NCBI RefSeq assembly: GCF_019459225.1
Contig: NZ_JAIAZY010000006.1
Location: 62,001-126,000, forward strand
DNA length: 64,000 nucleotides
Direction of reading: 5' to 3'
DNA from: Bacillus sp. IITD106
GTDB lineage: Bacteria > Bacillota > Bacilli > Bacillales > Bacillaceae_C
The translations under genes and the position numbers were made by a program. The notes beneath the pieces were generated by a model. The model was given only the letters and a program-made list of their open reading frames with translations. It was not told the DNA's origin and ran no database searches. Positions within the stretch are counted from its first letter, which is position 1; every line of letters begins with the position of its first letter. Below, piece after piece: positions 26,241 to 35,102 of the stretch.

Positions 26241-26917
26241 CCGCTTTTTACCTCTAATTTATAGCCAAGACCACGAACGGTAATGATTTGAAAATCATCT
26301 GTTATATTACGAAAACGCTCGCGTAGCCTTTTAATGTGAACATCGACCGTCCTGCTGTCTCCTTCAAAATCAGTTCCCCAGATTAGCTGGATAAGTTGAT
26401 CCCTTGTGTACATCCGATCTGGCTGACTCGCTAGCTGGGCGAGTAGTTGAAATTCCTTAAGCGGCAAAACAAAGCTTTGACCGCTTATTTTCACTTCGTA
26501 ATTATTACGGTCAATCACGGTATCATTCATTGTAATAATATTATCAGATACCATTTGATATCGACGCAGCAGGGCACGAATCCGAAAAAGAAGTTCTTCC
26601 GGCTCAAATGGTTTTACAACATAATCATCTGTACCAGATAAAAACCCCTTCGCCTTATCTTCCATTTCACCTTTAGCTGTTAGCAAAATTACCGGAATAT
26701 CATAATATTTACGGATTTCCTCACATAATTCCCAGCCATTTTTTCCAGGCATCATTACATCCACAATTGCCAAGTGAACTTGTTCCGCTTCAAGCAGTTC
26801 AGACGCTTCATTTCCATCTGCGGCTTCTATGACCGTAAAGCGCTCTTTTTGTAAATAAAGTCGCAATAATTCTCGAATATGTGGATCATCATCAACGATT
26901 AAAATATGTGTATGCAT
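26237..26917 (-). CDS. hssR: OmpR-family response regulator (HssR type)
   Basis: 226 aa. Receiver domain with phospho-acceptor D53 (AIVDVMMPGKNG) and K in YVVKPFEPEEL; C-terminal winged helix with TRDQLIQLIWGTDFEGDSRT and VDVHIKRLRERF. The linker FLSGTDDYVVKPFEPEELLF and KEFQLLAQLASQPDRMYTRD are very like HssR of Staphylococcus, which activates the heme exporter hrtAB. No hrtAB is adjacent; instead HssR-like repeats stand before the MMPL gene and the CopD-like gene. 47 nt separate it from the end of the ctaG-like gene. Confidence 0.8.
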   Translation of the reverse strand: MHTHILIVDDDPHIRELLRLYLQKERFTVIEAADGNEASELLEAEQVHLAIVDVMMPGKNGWELCEEIRKYYDIPVILLTAKGEMEDKAKGFLSGTDDYVVKPFEPEELLFRIRALLRRYQMVSDNIITMNDTVIDRNNYEVKISGQSFVLPLKEFQLLAQLASQPDRMYTRDQLIQLIWGTDFEGDSRTVDVHIKRLRERFRNITDDFQIITVRGLGYKLEVKSG

Positions 26918-26964
26918 AATAGGACTTCCTTTTTCTTTTAAATGTACTCGATTAATAGTAGAAA

Positions 26965-27693
26965 TTAAAGCTGATGGTTGAAATGAGAGATAAGCATGAG
27001 TCCAAATTTATGCAAACCCATCATAATGACTCCACCTGCAATCTGATCAAATCTTGGATTGATTTTGAAGTCAAATAAATCCGCCACATTTATATTCTCC
27101 GGCAAACAAAGACTTAATGTTAGTCCTTGTAAAAATGGGTTCGCTATTCCTCCCATCAAGCCATTTATGATAAACAATAAGCACGCGGGAGTTAAAAGCA
27201 ATCCACTTAATACAGCAAAACGTTTATCCCTCATCTTTACAATCGGCCACCACATGAGGATCGCTAAAGCAAATAGGAATACGGTATACCCTTTGTGTAA
27301 AAAGGAGAATTGATACAGGGTTTGCAAGAAAATTGGCAAATGATAGAGAAAAAACAAAATGGTAAATAAAATTAATGCAAGGTACGATAGAACTTTCACT
27401 TTAAACTTAAATGGAATTCCAAGTAAAAACAACGGCGGAACAATAAAATAAAGGATACTCATTTGAATCATATGAAAACTGAATGAGAGATGGCTAATGA
27501 GAGACAATGGACTCCCTAACATAAGGAAAAAAAAGCTCAGGCTAATGAAAAAAAGAATCGGTCTTACATGATAGATTTTTATATTCGTAAAATGCTTAAG
27601 TAAGAGAGCATATAAAATAGCCACGATTGCGAGAATAAATAATAACAGGAAGTTCCACTCTAGTTGACCTTCAAGCAATACGCTATTGAACAT
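26965..27693 (-). CDS. ctaG: CtaG-family cytochrome oxidase assembly-like membrane protein
   Basis: 242 aa, about seven membrane helices, somewhat shorter than typical CtaG (near 300). Family pattern: LGSPLSLISHLSFSFHMIQM then SILYFIVPPLFLLGIPF, with the conserved HM pair, and MMGLHKFGLMLISH at the end. CtaG is needed for active caa3 oxidase, probably in copper delivery to subunit I. The usual ctaCDEF genes are not nearby; here it sits between an MMPL pump and hssRS, which suggests a role in heme/copper stress rather than routine assembly. Assigned by family, so the symbol is tentative. Confidence 0.75.
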   Translation of the reverse strand: MFNSVLLEGQLEWNFLLLFILAIVAILYALLLKHFTNIKIYHVRPILFFISLSFFFLMLGSPLSLISHLSFSFHMIQMSILYFIVPPLFLLGIPFKFKVKVLSYLALILFTILFFLYHLPIFLQTLYQFSFLHKGYTVFLFALAILMWWPIVKMRDKRFAVLSGLLLTPACLLFIINGLMGGIANPFLQGLTLSLCLPENINVADLFDFKINPRFDQIAGGVIMMGLHKFGLMLISHFNHQL

Positions 27694-27753
27694 GCTCCCC
27701 CCTCCTTACGTGAGCACGAATTTATTCATTTTATGTTTCATTATTTCTAGAAA

Positions 27754-29928
27754 TTACACCCGCTTCTTGTCCTTATGTGTCAAAATTAAAATGGAAGGCA
27801 AGAAAATTCCTCGAATTAAAAACGTATCAAGTAAAATCCCCATCGCCATCGTAAATCCGAATAAAAATAATTCTTGTAAAGGTTGAGTCATTAAAACCGC
27901 GAAGGTTGCAGCCAATATGAGTCCTGCCGAGGAAATGACCCCACCTGTTAAAGCGACACCTTTTCCAACAGCCTCTTTCCAAGGAAGGCTTTGTGACTCT
28001 TCACGTATTCGAGAAACGAGCATGATATTATAGTCGATTCCAAGAGCCACCATGAAAACAAACGTGTACACAGGAAGACGGTAGCTAATTGCATCAAATC
28101 CCATCCAATGATGAAAAATCCACCAACCAAATCCGAGCGTCGAAAAGTAGGATAGCAAAATGGTCGACATCATTAAAATTGGCAATAATACAGAATGCGT
28201 TTGGAAGCCAAGAATGAACGTAAGTAAAATCGTCACTAGTGAGAATAAGACTATCATATCCCGCTCGTTCATTTGCCTTACATCCACTTGTTGCGCCGTT
28301 TGTCCCGCAAAATGCATCTTTACATCTTTTGAAGAAAAACCATTCTCTTTTAACAATGTATCAGCTGAATCACGCAGCCTTTGTACCGTGTCGAGCGCTT
28401 CCGTATCGTATGGATTATCCTTCAAAATCAGCTGAATTCGAATCGCTTTTTCGGACTTAGATAAAAAGTTTCGAGGCAGTTTGCTCTGATCGGTAATAAC
28501 AGGAGTAACCGAGCTAACGCCTTTTTGACCTTCTAAATCTTCAACAAGATTGTTTACATTTGTGAAAAAATCATCGTTTAACACAAATTCGTTGTTTGAT
28601 TGCAAAACAATATTTACAGGTGCCAATTCTCCCGCAGGATAATTTTTCTCAAGAAGTTCAAACCCCTGCCTTGACGGCATATCCTCCGGAAATGATTTTA
28701 AAAGGTTAAAAGAATACTTCATAGATGAGAAGTTAAAGACACCAACTAATAAAACGATAAGCAAAGTTCCAGCTAAGAATGCAGGACGCCGTATAACGAG
28801 CTGGCTAATTTTATTCCAGATGCCTATTTTCACCTTATCCTGACTTATAACCTTTGGAACAAATGGCCAAAACGCTTTTCTGCCCATTAATGCAAAAATA
28901 CTTGGAATAAGTGTCAATCCTGCAAGCAAAATCACGATAACCGCAACTGAAAAAACCGGCGCGAAATGATTATATGGTTGGAATACGGTGACAAATAGCG
29001 TTAGCATCGCTAGAAATACTGTTCCACCACTAAATACGATGGGCTCCGAAACATGAAAGATGGCTTCTCCCATTGCAGCGTATTTAGATTCTCGTCTTTT
29101 TAATTCCTCACGATATCTAGAAAAAACAAATAAGCTATAATCTGTTAAAACTGCAAATAACAGCACGAGCATAATCGATATCGCGGAACTATCCACTGTA
29201 AACCAGCCATATTTTCCGGATAAACCTAAAATACGATCCACCACTCCATAGACAATTCCCGCGATTAAAAGTGGTGTAATCGCAAGTAGTGGCGAGCGAT
29301 AAATCAAGATTAAAATGACAAAAATCAATCCTACAGTCGCAAGCATCAATACGAGGTCCGCATTTTTAAACAAAGAAATCGTATCGGCTGAAATCCCGGC
29401 TGGACCGGTAATTTCAAATTGCATTCCCTTAAGCCCGATTTCATTAACTTTATCCCTAACCTGGTCCAATGTCTTAAGGGCGATATCAGAATCCAAGTCA
29501 GACTCTAGTGAAATATTAAAAAGCAGAGTTGATCCATCTTCGGAAAACATCTCATCTTGAACATTTGCCGGAAATTGATGGAACGGCAATGCACTAATGA
29601 TCTGTTTAGGCTTTTTATCAGAAGATAACCACTCACTTAGTTTAGTTATCTTTTCACGATCTTCACTTGTAATTTCCCCATCCCGATGGAAAACAAGAAG
29701 TGCTGGTGTTCCGTCATTATTGGAAAACTGCTGTTTTAAAACGTGGTCAGCAATTTCCGAAGGGCTGTCCCCTCTTACACTTGCTTCTTTACTATTCACA
29801 GCAAATTCCTTCGCACCTGGTGCAAATAAACTGAATAACAAAACTGCGAGAAGCCACGATACTAAGGTAATTTTTGCTCCATTTGGGCTACTCGCAAACT
29901 TAACTAGCTTTCGAAATGGTCGAAGCAT
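27754..29928 (-). CDS. MMPL/RND-family exporter
   Basis: About 724 aa, 12 membrane helices in two halves, each with a large extracytoplasmic loop (about 45-180 and 410-540), the MMPL layout of Bacillus YdfJ/YdgH. Typical segments are LFAVLTDYSLFVFSRYREEL and FMVALGIDYNIMLVSRIREE, the DYN/DYS motifs of proton-driven MMPL pumps. Substrates of the family are lipids, pigments and drugs; in some bacteria heme. The start is the fourth codon of the longest frame, giving 9 nt from AGGAG. First gene of the unit; an HssR-like repeat precedes it, hence a heme-export or heme-detoxification role is inferred. Confidence 0.85.
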   Translation of the reverse strand: MLRPFRKLVKFASSPNGAKITLVSWLLAVLLFSLFAPGAKEFAVNSKEASVRGDSPSEIADHVLKQQFSNNDGTPALLVFHRDGEITSEDREKITKLSEWLSSDKKPKQIISALPFHQFPANVQDEMFSEDGSTLLFNISLESDLDSDIALKTLDQVRDKVNEIGLKGMQFEITGPAGISADTISLFKNADLVLMLATVGLIFVILILIYRSPLLAITPLLIAGIVYGVVDRILGLSGKYGWFTVDSSAISIMLVLLFAVLTDYSLFVFSRYREELKRRESKYAAMGEAIFHVSEPIVFSGGTVFLAMLTLFVTVFQPYNHFAPVFSVAVIVILLAGLTLIPSIFALMGRKAFWPFVPKVISQDKVKIGIWNKISQLVIRRPAFLAGTLLIVLLVGVFNFSSMKYSFNLLKSFPEDMPSRQGFELLEKNYPAGELAPVNIVLQSNNEFVLNDDFFTNVNNLVEDLEGQKGVSSVTPVITDQSKLPRNFLSKSEKAIRIQLILKDNPYDTEALDTVQRLRDSADTLLKENGFSSKDVKMHFAGQTAQQVDVRQMNERDMIVLFSLVTILLTFILGFQTHSVLLPILMMSTILLSYFSTLGFGWWIFHHWMGFDAISYRLPVYTFVFMVALGIDYNIMLVSRIREESQSLPWKEAVGKGVALTGGVISSAGLILAATFAVLMTQPLQELFLFGFTMAMGILLDTFLIRGIFLPSILILTHKDKKRV

Positions 29929-29961
29929 AACATTCATCTCCTACAATTTAAGGTCAGCCTT

Positions 29962-29994
29962 ATTGTAGGAATTGAATATGAACGGAATATGAAT
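29962..29994 (-). promoter_or_regulatory. HssR-type direct repeat plus -10 box for the MMPL unit
   Basis: On the minus strand ATTCATATT-CC-GTTCATATT (29994-29975) matches the HssR operator GTTCATATT-N2-GTTCATATT at 17 of 18 half-site bases. Seven nucleotides on is TACAAT (29967-29962). The repeat covers the -35 position and no sigma-A -35 hexamer is present, as for an activated promoter. The first gene starts about 35 nt downstream. Confidence 0.75.
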
Positions 29995-30130
29995 AGGAGA
30001 TTTCGTTTTAAAAAAGTGCTAGTTTCTTGCCAATTGCTTACGTTTTATAGGTTTGTAAATGAAATATAGGTCTAGTTGGCGTTCCTACTGGATCCCTATC
30101 GATATAAACAAGAGTTATGCTATTTCCGTT

Positions 30131-30170
30131 AGAAAAACGAAGGACGCACTCTTTATTCATTCGTGCGCCC
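30131..30170 (-). terminator. Terminator after the GNAT gene
   Basis: GGGCGCAC pairs with GTGCGTCC on the minus strand, followed by TTCGTTTTTCTA. Lies 45 nt past the stop. Confidence 0.6.
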
Positions 30171-30214
30171 ACCCAAGCAAAAAAAGTTTATGCCCTTACA
30201 TCAAGATTCTACTG

Positions 30215-30754
30215 CTATCTAAATTCTTTTTGAAATACGACAAACTTGCAAGGGATAGCTAGTAACTTCGCCAATTTTGGAATTGAAGCATCAACGGTTT
30301 CCGTATAAACCGGATAATAGCCGATACGGGAATACCAATTTTCCAAGATAACTTTTGCGGGGTGAGAACCTTTTCGAGGAACTAACAATTCAAGTTGCAT
30401 CTTACGAAGTTGTTCATTTTGGCACTTCTGTTCAGCAAAGCGGATTAACTCTCGTCCAATCCCAGTCCCTTGGTATTCGTCGTCTACGGCTAGCATTCCG
30501 AATTCTCCCGTTTCTTGGTCAATTCTCCTGACACGAACACATCCAACAATTTGTCCTATTAACCGAGCTACAGCAATCTCACCTCTGCTAGTGAACTCTG
30601 CTATTTCTACCACTGTCGTACGGGCTGCCCCGTGCTTCCAAAGACTTTCCTCAGATGCGGCATACACACGGTTTACAATATTCGTAATCCGCTCCATATC
30701 TCCTATATTGGCACTCTCATTACAAGGCAACATTTGTATTTCTATTGGCTGCAT
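30215..30754 (-). CDS. GNAT acetyltransferase
   Basis: 179 aa. GNAT core: a beta strand GEIAVARLIGQIVGCVRVRR, the strand-4 EFGMLAVDDEYQGTGIGREL with the Q/RxxGxG/A acetyl-CoA loop (YQGTGIG), and ENWYSRIGYYPVYTE near the C-terminus. The substrate is unknown. AAGGAGG lies about 11 nt before the ATG. Stands alone, with a terminator behind it and a terminator of another gene in front. Confidence 0.85.
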   Translation of the reverse strand: MQPIEIQMLPCNESANIGDMERITNIVNRVYAASEESLWKHGAARTTVVEIAEFTSRGEIAVARLIGQIVGCVRVRRIDQETGEFGMLAVDDEYQGTGIGRELIRFAEQKCQNEQLRKMQLELLVPRKGSHPAKVILENWYSRIGYYPVYTETVDASIPKLAKLLAIPCKFVVFQKEFR

Positions 30755-30921
30755 AAATAAGCGATACCTCCTTATCCCTGTAGAGATTAATTGAGCTGTA
30801 CGGAATATGCTTAAATCTAGCTATATATTAATAAATCCCCGCTTTTATAATAATCTTATCTGTATACTTTCTAATTCTAGCATAGTACCAACTGGGCACT
30901 TCTAAAAATTAGTCTCAAACA

Positions 30922-30958
30922 CAAAAAAAGAGCGCAATCTTCTTAAATCGCACCCTTT
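30922..30958 (-). terminator. Terminator after the 31033-32100 membrane gene
   Basis: AAAGGGTGCGAT pairs with ATTGCGCTCTTT on the minus strand (wobbles), followed by TTTTTGTG. Lies 75 nt past the stop. Confidence 0.7.
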
Positions 30959-31032
30959 AATCGAAAGCTTGTATATTAATCTGTTTTGAATTATGTTTTT
31001 AGTTTTTGGATAAAGATTTAGATCTGGTTTAA

Positions 31033-32100
31033 CTAGAGATTATTTATCGAAATTCGTTCTTTCAATGCCTCATGAAACATCTTGGGATTATCCAGTCGTA
31101 TCGCCACTCTAGTATATTTCTTTTCAATCCCTAGGAAAAGTGTCGCGTGGCAAGGTTTTTTTAATTCAAGAATCATATGCGGATGGACGGGTTCAAAGTC
31201 TTTTGCAATAAAATCAATCGTTGTATTGGTATCTATTTTTTTCTCTAACAAATTTGGATCCATCGTAATAGTCTCTATATCATCCAATGACAATACCATT
31301 TTTTTCGCCAATCCTAGAGATAGATACAAGTGATGATCCGTCATTTTTACTGGATTCAGGCGTACAACCTGTATATCGCCGATGAAAAACACAACTGTGT
31401 AAACATTCAATATTAACACCAGTATTGATAACCATAAGGACTTTTCATGCAGCCACCAATGAATTCCGACTGTTTCAATAACGATGGCATGAATGAGCAT
31501 CATTTGAAATGCAATTAAGCTTGAATTTTTATGCAGGGTGAAATATTGTTCGCCTATTGGTGGTTTTTTCCTCCATGACGATAATGCATAATAAACCATT
31601 AGGAACTCTGATGCTATTATTTGCACAATTGGGTGTTTGCGAACTTTATCTTCCATAACAGCTGGTAAGGAAAACAACAAACTTTTATCACTCGTGCGTA
31701 CTTGATGAATGATGGCTGGCGTATAACGCACTAGCATGAAAAGCAAAGTTAATTCCAGCAATACTAATAATCCTTCAATTGCAAAACCTATATAGGATAC
31801 TGCCACAAAAGGTTCAAAGTGCTTTGTCGGAATTAAAAACCTAGCAAAAATTAAACCTCCAGCCATCAAAATGATGAAATGTTTTACGGAAAATTTCTTT
31901 TTTCTGCTAATTGCTAACATTAAAAGCGGAGCAACAATCGCTAAATCAAGTAAAGAACCAAGTATGACCCATTTTGTTTCCTCAGGTAATACCATTGGAG
32001 AAATAGGTGATCTGTATAATACAAAATTTGAAACAAGCACTAGTACTAATAAGAACATCCATATATAGCTTTTCTTATCATGCTGCCAAGTAGCTGTCAC
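31033..32100 (-). CDS. Multi-pass membrane protein of unknown function
   Basis: 355 aa. Seven or so membrane helices fill residues 12-250 (for example YIWMFLLVLVLVSNFVL and FAIEGLLVLLELTLLFMLV), then a cytosolic beta-rich domain of about 105 residues (MTDHHLYLSLGLAKKMVLSL ... YTRVAIRLDNPKMFHEALKE) resembling a bacterial PH-like module. Relatives in bacilli are often labelled beta-carotene 15,15'-monooxygenase, a name I would not trust. The start is GTG, 5 nt after GAGGTGA. Monocistronic. Confidence 0.65.
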   Translation of the reverse strand: MTATWQHDKKSYIWMFLLVLVLVSNFVLYRSPISPMVLPEETKWVILGSLLDLAIVAPLLMLAISRKKKFSVKHFIILMAGGLIFARFLIPTKHFEPFVAVSYIGFAIEGLLVLLELTLLFMLVRYTPAIIHQVRTSDKSLLFSLPAVMEDKVRKHPIVQIIASEFLMVYYALSSWRKKPPIGEQYFTLHKNSSLIAFQMMLIHAIVIETVGIHWWLHEKSLWLSILVLILNVYTVVFFIGDIQVVRLNPVKMTDHHLYLSLGLAKKMVLSLDDIETITMDPNLLEKKIDTNTTIDFIAKDFEPVHPHMILELKKPCHATLFLGIEKKYTRVAIRLDNPKMFHEALKERISINNL

Positions 32101-32187
32101 AATATCACCTCTTCTTTTTCTTTAATTGTAGCTTATTCAGAAATGGTTTAGCGTTTCATCTTTGTCAACTTATTGAAAAAATTCCAA

Positions 32188-32221
32188 TCTTAAAAAAACG
32201 CATTCCTGCTTTAGGAATGCG
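32188..32221 (-). terminator. Terminator after proS
   Basis: GCGCATTCCT pairs with AGGAATGCGT on the minus strand, then TTTTTT. Lies about 50 nt past the proS stop. Confidence 0.85.
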
Positions 32222-32272
32222 CTCTATTTATGGAGACTTCTAGCTCATTGTGGAATACTTCCCGATAGCTGA

Positions 32273-33709
32273 TTAATATGCACGAGCAAACCAAACCGTA
32301 TGTTTAGCTTCTTTACCGCAATGAAGGCATGTATGCTTTGTTGTTGGTGGGTTAAATGGAATATTTCGTGTTGTGAACTTTGTTTTTTCTTTTATATTTT
32401 CTTCGCAAGCATCATCACCGCACCATCCAGCTAATATCCAACCGGGAATTGTTCCATTTTGTTCGGATTCATCCAGATGTTGTTCTAGCTGTTCCATTGT
32501 ATCGATATGTGTATGTGAATTCTCCTCCCGGAATGCTTTTGCTTTTTCGAATAGACGAGTTTGCATGGTTTCAAGTTCTTTTTTTATATCCTCAACAATT
32601 GATTCCAAAGGTACGGAAACCTTCTCCTCCACATCACGGGCTTTCATTAACCCTTGATGATTTTCTAAATCTCGTGGACCTAGTTCAATACGTACAGGTA
32701 CACCTTTTAATTCCCACTCATTAAATTTATAACCCGGTGATTGATCAGAATCGTCAAGACGAACGCGAATTCCTTCTGCTTTTAAAGCTGCAAAAATTTC
32801 ATCTAATTTCTCGATGATGGCATGATTCTTTTTCCATGGACCAACTGGAATCAAAACAACTTGAGTCGGTGCTATTTTCGGCGGCAAAACAAGACCTTGT
32901 TCATCGCCATGGACCATTATGACTGAACCAATTAATCGTGTGGACGTACCCCAAGATGTTGTATGAACATATGCATGTTTATTTTCTTTATTTAAAAATT
33001 TAATATCAAAGGCTTCCGCAAATTTTGTACCTAAGTAATGTGAGGTACCTGCTTGTACGGCTTTTCCATCTTTCATCATTGCTTCAATGGAGAATGTATC
33101 AACCGCACCAGCAAAGCGTTCTAGCGGCGTTTTTTGTCCATCATAAACTGGTATCGCAAGTAATCCTTCTACGACTTCTTTATAAATATTTAACATTTGC
33201 ATTGTTTCCTTACGCGCATCTTCTTCGTCCACATGAGCAGTATGACCTTCTTGCCATAAAAATTCAGAAGTACGGATGAACGGAAGGGTCTTCTTTTCCC
33301 AGCGGAATACATTTGCCCATTGATTAATTAAAACAGGGAGATCCCGATAACTTTTAATCCAGTTTGAATACAAATACCCAATCATTGTTTCCGAAGTTGG
33401 ACGCAGGGCTAAACGCTCCTCTAATTTCTCTCCTGCAGCTTCTGTTACCCATGGAAGCTCCGGTGAAAATCCTTCAATATGATCCTTTTCCTTTTGGAAG
33501 AAGGATTCTGGAATTAACATTGGGAAATATGCGTTGCGATGACCGGTTTCTTTAAACCGTCTATCCATCTCCTCTTGAATATGTTCCCATAATTCATAGC
33601 CATCTGGCTTAAATGCAATACAACCACGAACTGGAGTGTAATCCATTAAATCGGCTTTTTGAATCGTATCAATATACCATTTTGAAAAATCGTTTATTTT
33701 TGGCGACAT
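32273..33709 (-). CDS. proS: Prolyl-tRNA synthetase, archaeal/eukaryotic type
   Basis: 478 aa, the short ProRS form without the INS editing domain; the bacterial-type Bacillus enzyme is about 560 aa. Class II motifs: motif 2 region FRWEKKTLPFIRTSEFLWQE GHTAH, the proline-site TAHVDEEDA and motif 3 IGSVIMVHGDEQGLVLPP. The C-terminus carries a zinc-type CLHCGKEAKHTVWFARAY with the terminal Tyr typical of this type. It charges tRNA-Pro. A T-box with a CCU specifier precedes it, so expression follows uncharged tRNA-Pro. Confidence 0.95.
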   Translation of the reverse strand: MSPKINDFSKWYIDTIQKADLMDYTPVRGCIAFKPDGYELWEHIQEEMDRRFKETGHRNAYFPMLIPESFFQKEKDHIEGFSPELPWVTEAAGEKLEERLALRPTSETMIGYLYSNWIKSYRDLPVLINQWANVFRWEKKTLPFIRTSEFLWQEGHTAHVDEEDARKETMQMLNIYKEVVEGLLAIPVYDGQKTPLERFAGAVDTFSIEAMMKDGKAVQAGTSHYLGTKFAEAFDIKFLNKENKHAYVHTTSWGTSTRLIGSVIMVHGDEQGLVLPPKIAPTQVVLIPVGPWKKNHAIIEKLDEIFAALKAEGIRVRLDDSDQSPGYKFNEWELKGVPVRIELGPRDLENHQGLMKARDVEEKVSVPLESIVEDIKKELETMQTRLFEKAKAFREENSHTHIDTMEQLEQHLDESEQNGTIPGWILAGWCGDDACEENIKEKTKFTTRNIPFNPPTTKHTCLHCGKEAKHTVWFARAY

Positions 33710-33744
33710 CGTTTTTTCCTCCTGAGAAAATGAAATAAATTTTA

Positions 33745-33993
33745 AAATTTAAAAAAGCATAAAGAGTCCGTAAAAAGGACGTCCTTATGCTATTAGACGT
33801 GGTACCACCTTAGTTCGACATTAATATAAATATTAAGCCCTCTAAATGTTTGTAACGAAACAACTCGGTTAGTTTTAAGCTAACGTCTCCGTGGCAGGTT
33901 TCAATAAGAAGAGGTGATATAGCTTTCAGCCGAGGCTATATTTTCTGTTTCACGATTCTTATTTACTTGATCACATCATTGACTACATATTTA
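33745..33993 (-). promoter_or_regulatory. T-box riboswitch (Pro specifier) before proS
   Basis: The T-box core AAGGTGGTACCACG is at about 33798-33812 on the minus strand, followed by the terminator hairpin GCATAAGGACGTCC/GGACTCTTTATGC and TTTTTT (33752-33790). Stem I base pairs AATAAGAA (33962-33955) with TTCTTATT (33910-33903). One base before the 3' strand is CCT (33914-33912), the expected place of the specifier, reading Pro. Confidence 0.88.
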
Positions 33994-33999
33994 TTAATG

Positions 34000-34028
34000 A
34001 TAATAACAGCCGGGGAAACATTATTCAA
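34000..34028 (-). promoter_or_regulatory. proS promoter
   Basis: TTGAAT (34028-34023), 17-nt spacer, TATTAT (34005-34000); start near 33993, at the beginning of the T-box leader. Confidence 0.65.
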
Positions 34029-34198
34029 TATTTACTTTAGCCATAGTATAAATCATTTATAACACATCAACATCGCTTTACATTGTTATTTAAAAATCCG
34101 GCATCTTTTTAAGGGAATTAAGCTATTGAAATGACGTAAACGACTTTATGACAACTAAATTGCTTTATTGTCATCTAACTTTAAGTCCTCTCTACCAT

Positions 34199-34960
34199 TT
34201 AGTGATTCACATATTCTCTTGCAACTGTACACTCCTCACAATAGTCTTCACATAAAAAATAATACGGATTTTTCTTTAACTCTTCACTTGCAACTTCAAC
34301 GACATCACTTGCTTTCATGAATTGGCAAATACCATTTCCAATCTTTTGCACAGTAAGATAGCCTTTTTCTTTTAGAAGTGATTCTATTTTTTTGAAATTT
34401 TGACAGCAATGATTGATTAGCAGGACTTCGATTTCCTCAACCTTTCCTTCGTTAGAAATCAACATTGTGGAATATTTTCTGTACGGTACTTCATTTAAAG
34501 ATTCCGCTAAATGGATCGTCGTATTGGCATCATGGGAAACACCGAGTAGAAGAATCCTTCCATCAAGCTGGAACACTTTTCCGATTGGGCTTTTAATTCC
34601 TTCTGGTTGGTCGATCGGATGTTCAGCGACAATTTCATGCGCATGCTTTCCGTACGCCGCAAACGAACTATTTGGGTGATTGCTTCGTAGCACCCCCGGC
34701 ATCCTCCAAAATGTTTCAGCCACAATCCCCATGTCGTCTGTAGGTGTTGTTTTTGGATCAAATAATTCCTCTCCACTAGTCATCGATGGCATGACGAGTG
34801 TCCCTTCATCCCCTAAAATCTCTAGTAAACTTTCAATCACCACTTCGGGACCGCCTTCTATATATCCAATGTTTCGAAGTGACGTATGGACAACAAGGAC
34901 CATTCCCTCTCTTATGCCAATTTCCTTAAATTCTTCTACTAATTTATTTTTTGTAAGCAT
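34199..34960 (-). CDS. AAC(3)-family N-acetyltransferase (YokD-like)
   Basis: 253 aa, the Antibiotic_NAT fold. Family motifs: VVHTSLRNIGYIEGGPEVVI, LVMPSMTSGE, the NHPNSSFAAYGKHAHEI stretch with the catalytic-region His, SPIGKVFQLDGRILLLGVSH and the ASN/TTIHLAESLNEVPYR end. The family acetylates aminoglycosides at N3, but chromosomal Bacillus members (YokD) have other or unknown substrates, so resistance should not be assumed. The C-terminal tail contains CEDYCEECTVAREY, cysteine-rich and unusual for the family. GGGAGTTGGGTGT precedes the ATG. Confidence 0.82.
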   Translation of the reverse strand: MLTKNKLVEEFKEIGIREGMVLVVHTSLRNIGYIEGGPEVVIESLLEILGDEGTLVMPSMTSGEELFDPKTTPTDDMGIVAETFWRMPGVLRSNHPNSSFAAYGKHAHEIVAEHPIDQPEGIKSPIGKVFQLDGRILLLGVSHDANTTIHLAESLNEVPYRKYSTMLISNEGKVEEIEVLLINHCCQNFKKIESLLKEKGYLTVQKIGNGICQFMKASDVVEVASEELKKNPYYFLCEDYCEECTVAREYVNH

Positions 34961-35034
34961 ACACCCAACTCCCCAATTGTCATTTTCCTAATTATATTAT
35001 TTACGCCCATTTATGAAAAGCTTTCCAAAAATTG

Positions 35035-35084
35035 TTGACAATAATTCCTTTCTGTTATATGGTTAATTACATAAGTAACTAACC
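35035..35084 (+). promoter_or_regulatory. Promoter and operator of the GntR-ABC operon
   Basis: TTGACA (35035-35040), 17-nt spacer, TATGGT (35058-35063). The imperfect dyad GGTTAATTAC-ATAA-GTAACTAACC (35061-35084) starts in the -10 box and extends over the start point, a good position for autorepression by the GntR/YtrA-type protein encoded next. Confidence 0.65.
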
Positions 35085-35102
35085 AATATGGTGGTGAACC
35101 AA

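Noticed and set aside
27059-28460. Plus-strand open frames across ctaG and the MMPL gene
   Set aside because: Antisense shadows without ribosome sites or recognisable products; the minus-strand frames show clear family motifs.
24867-29928. A complete hrtAB operon next to hssRS
   Set aside because: Searched on both strands; only MMPL, CtaG-like and CopD-like genes are present, no ABC ATPase or FtsX-like permease.
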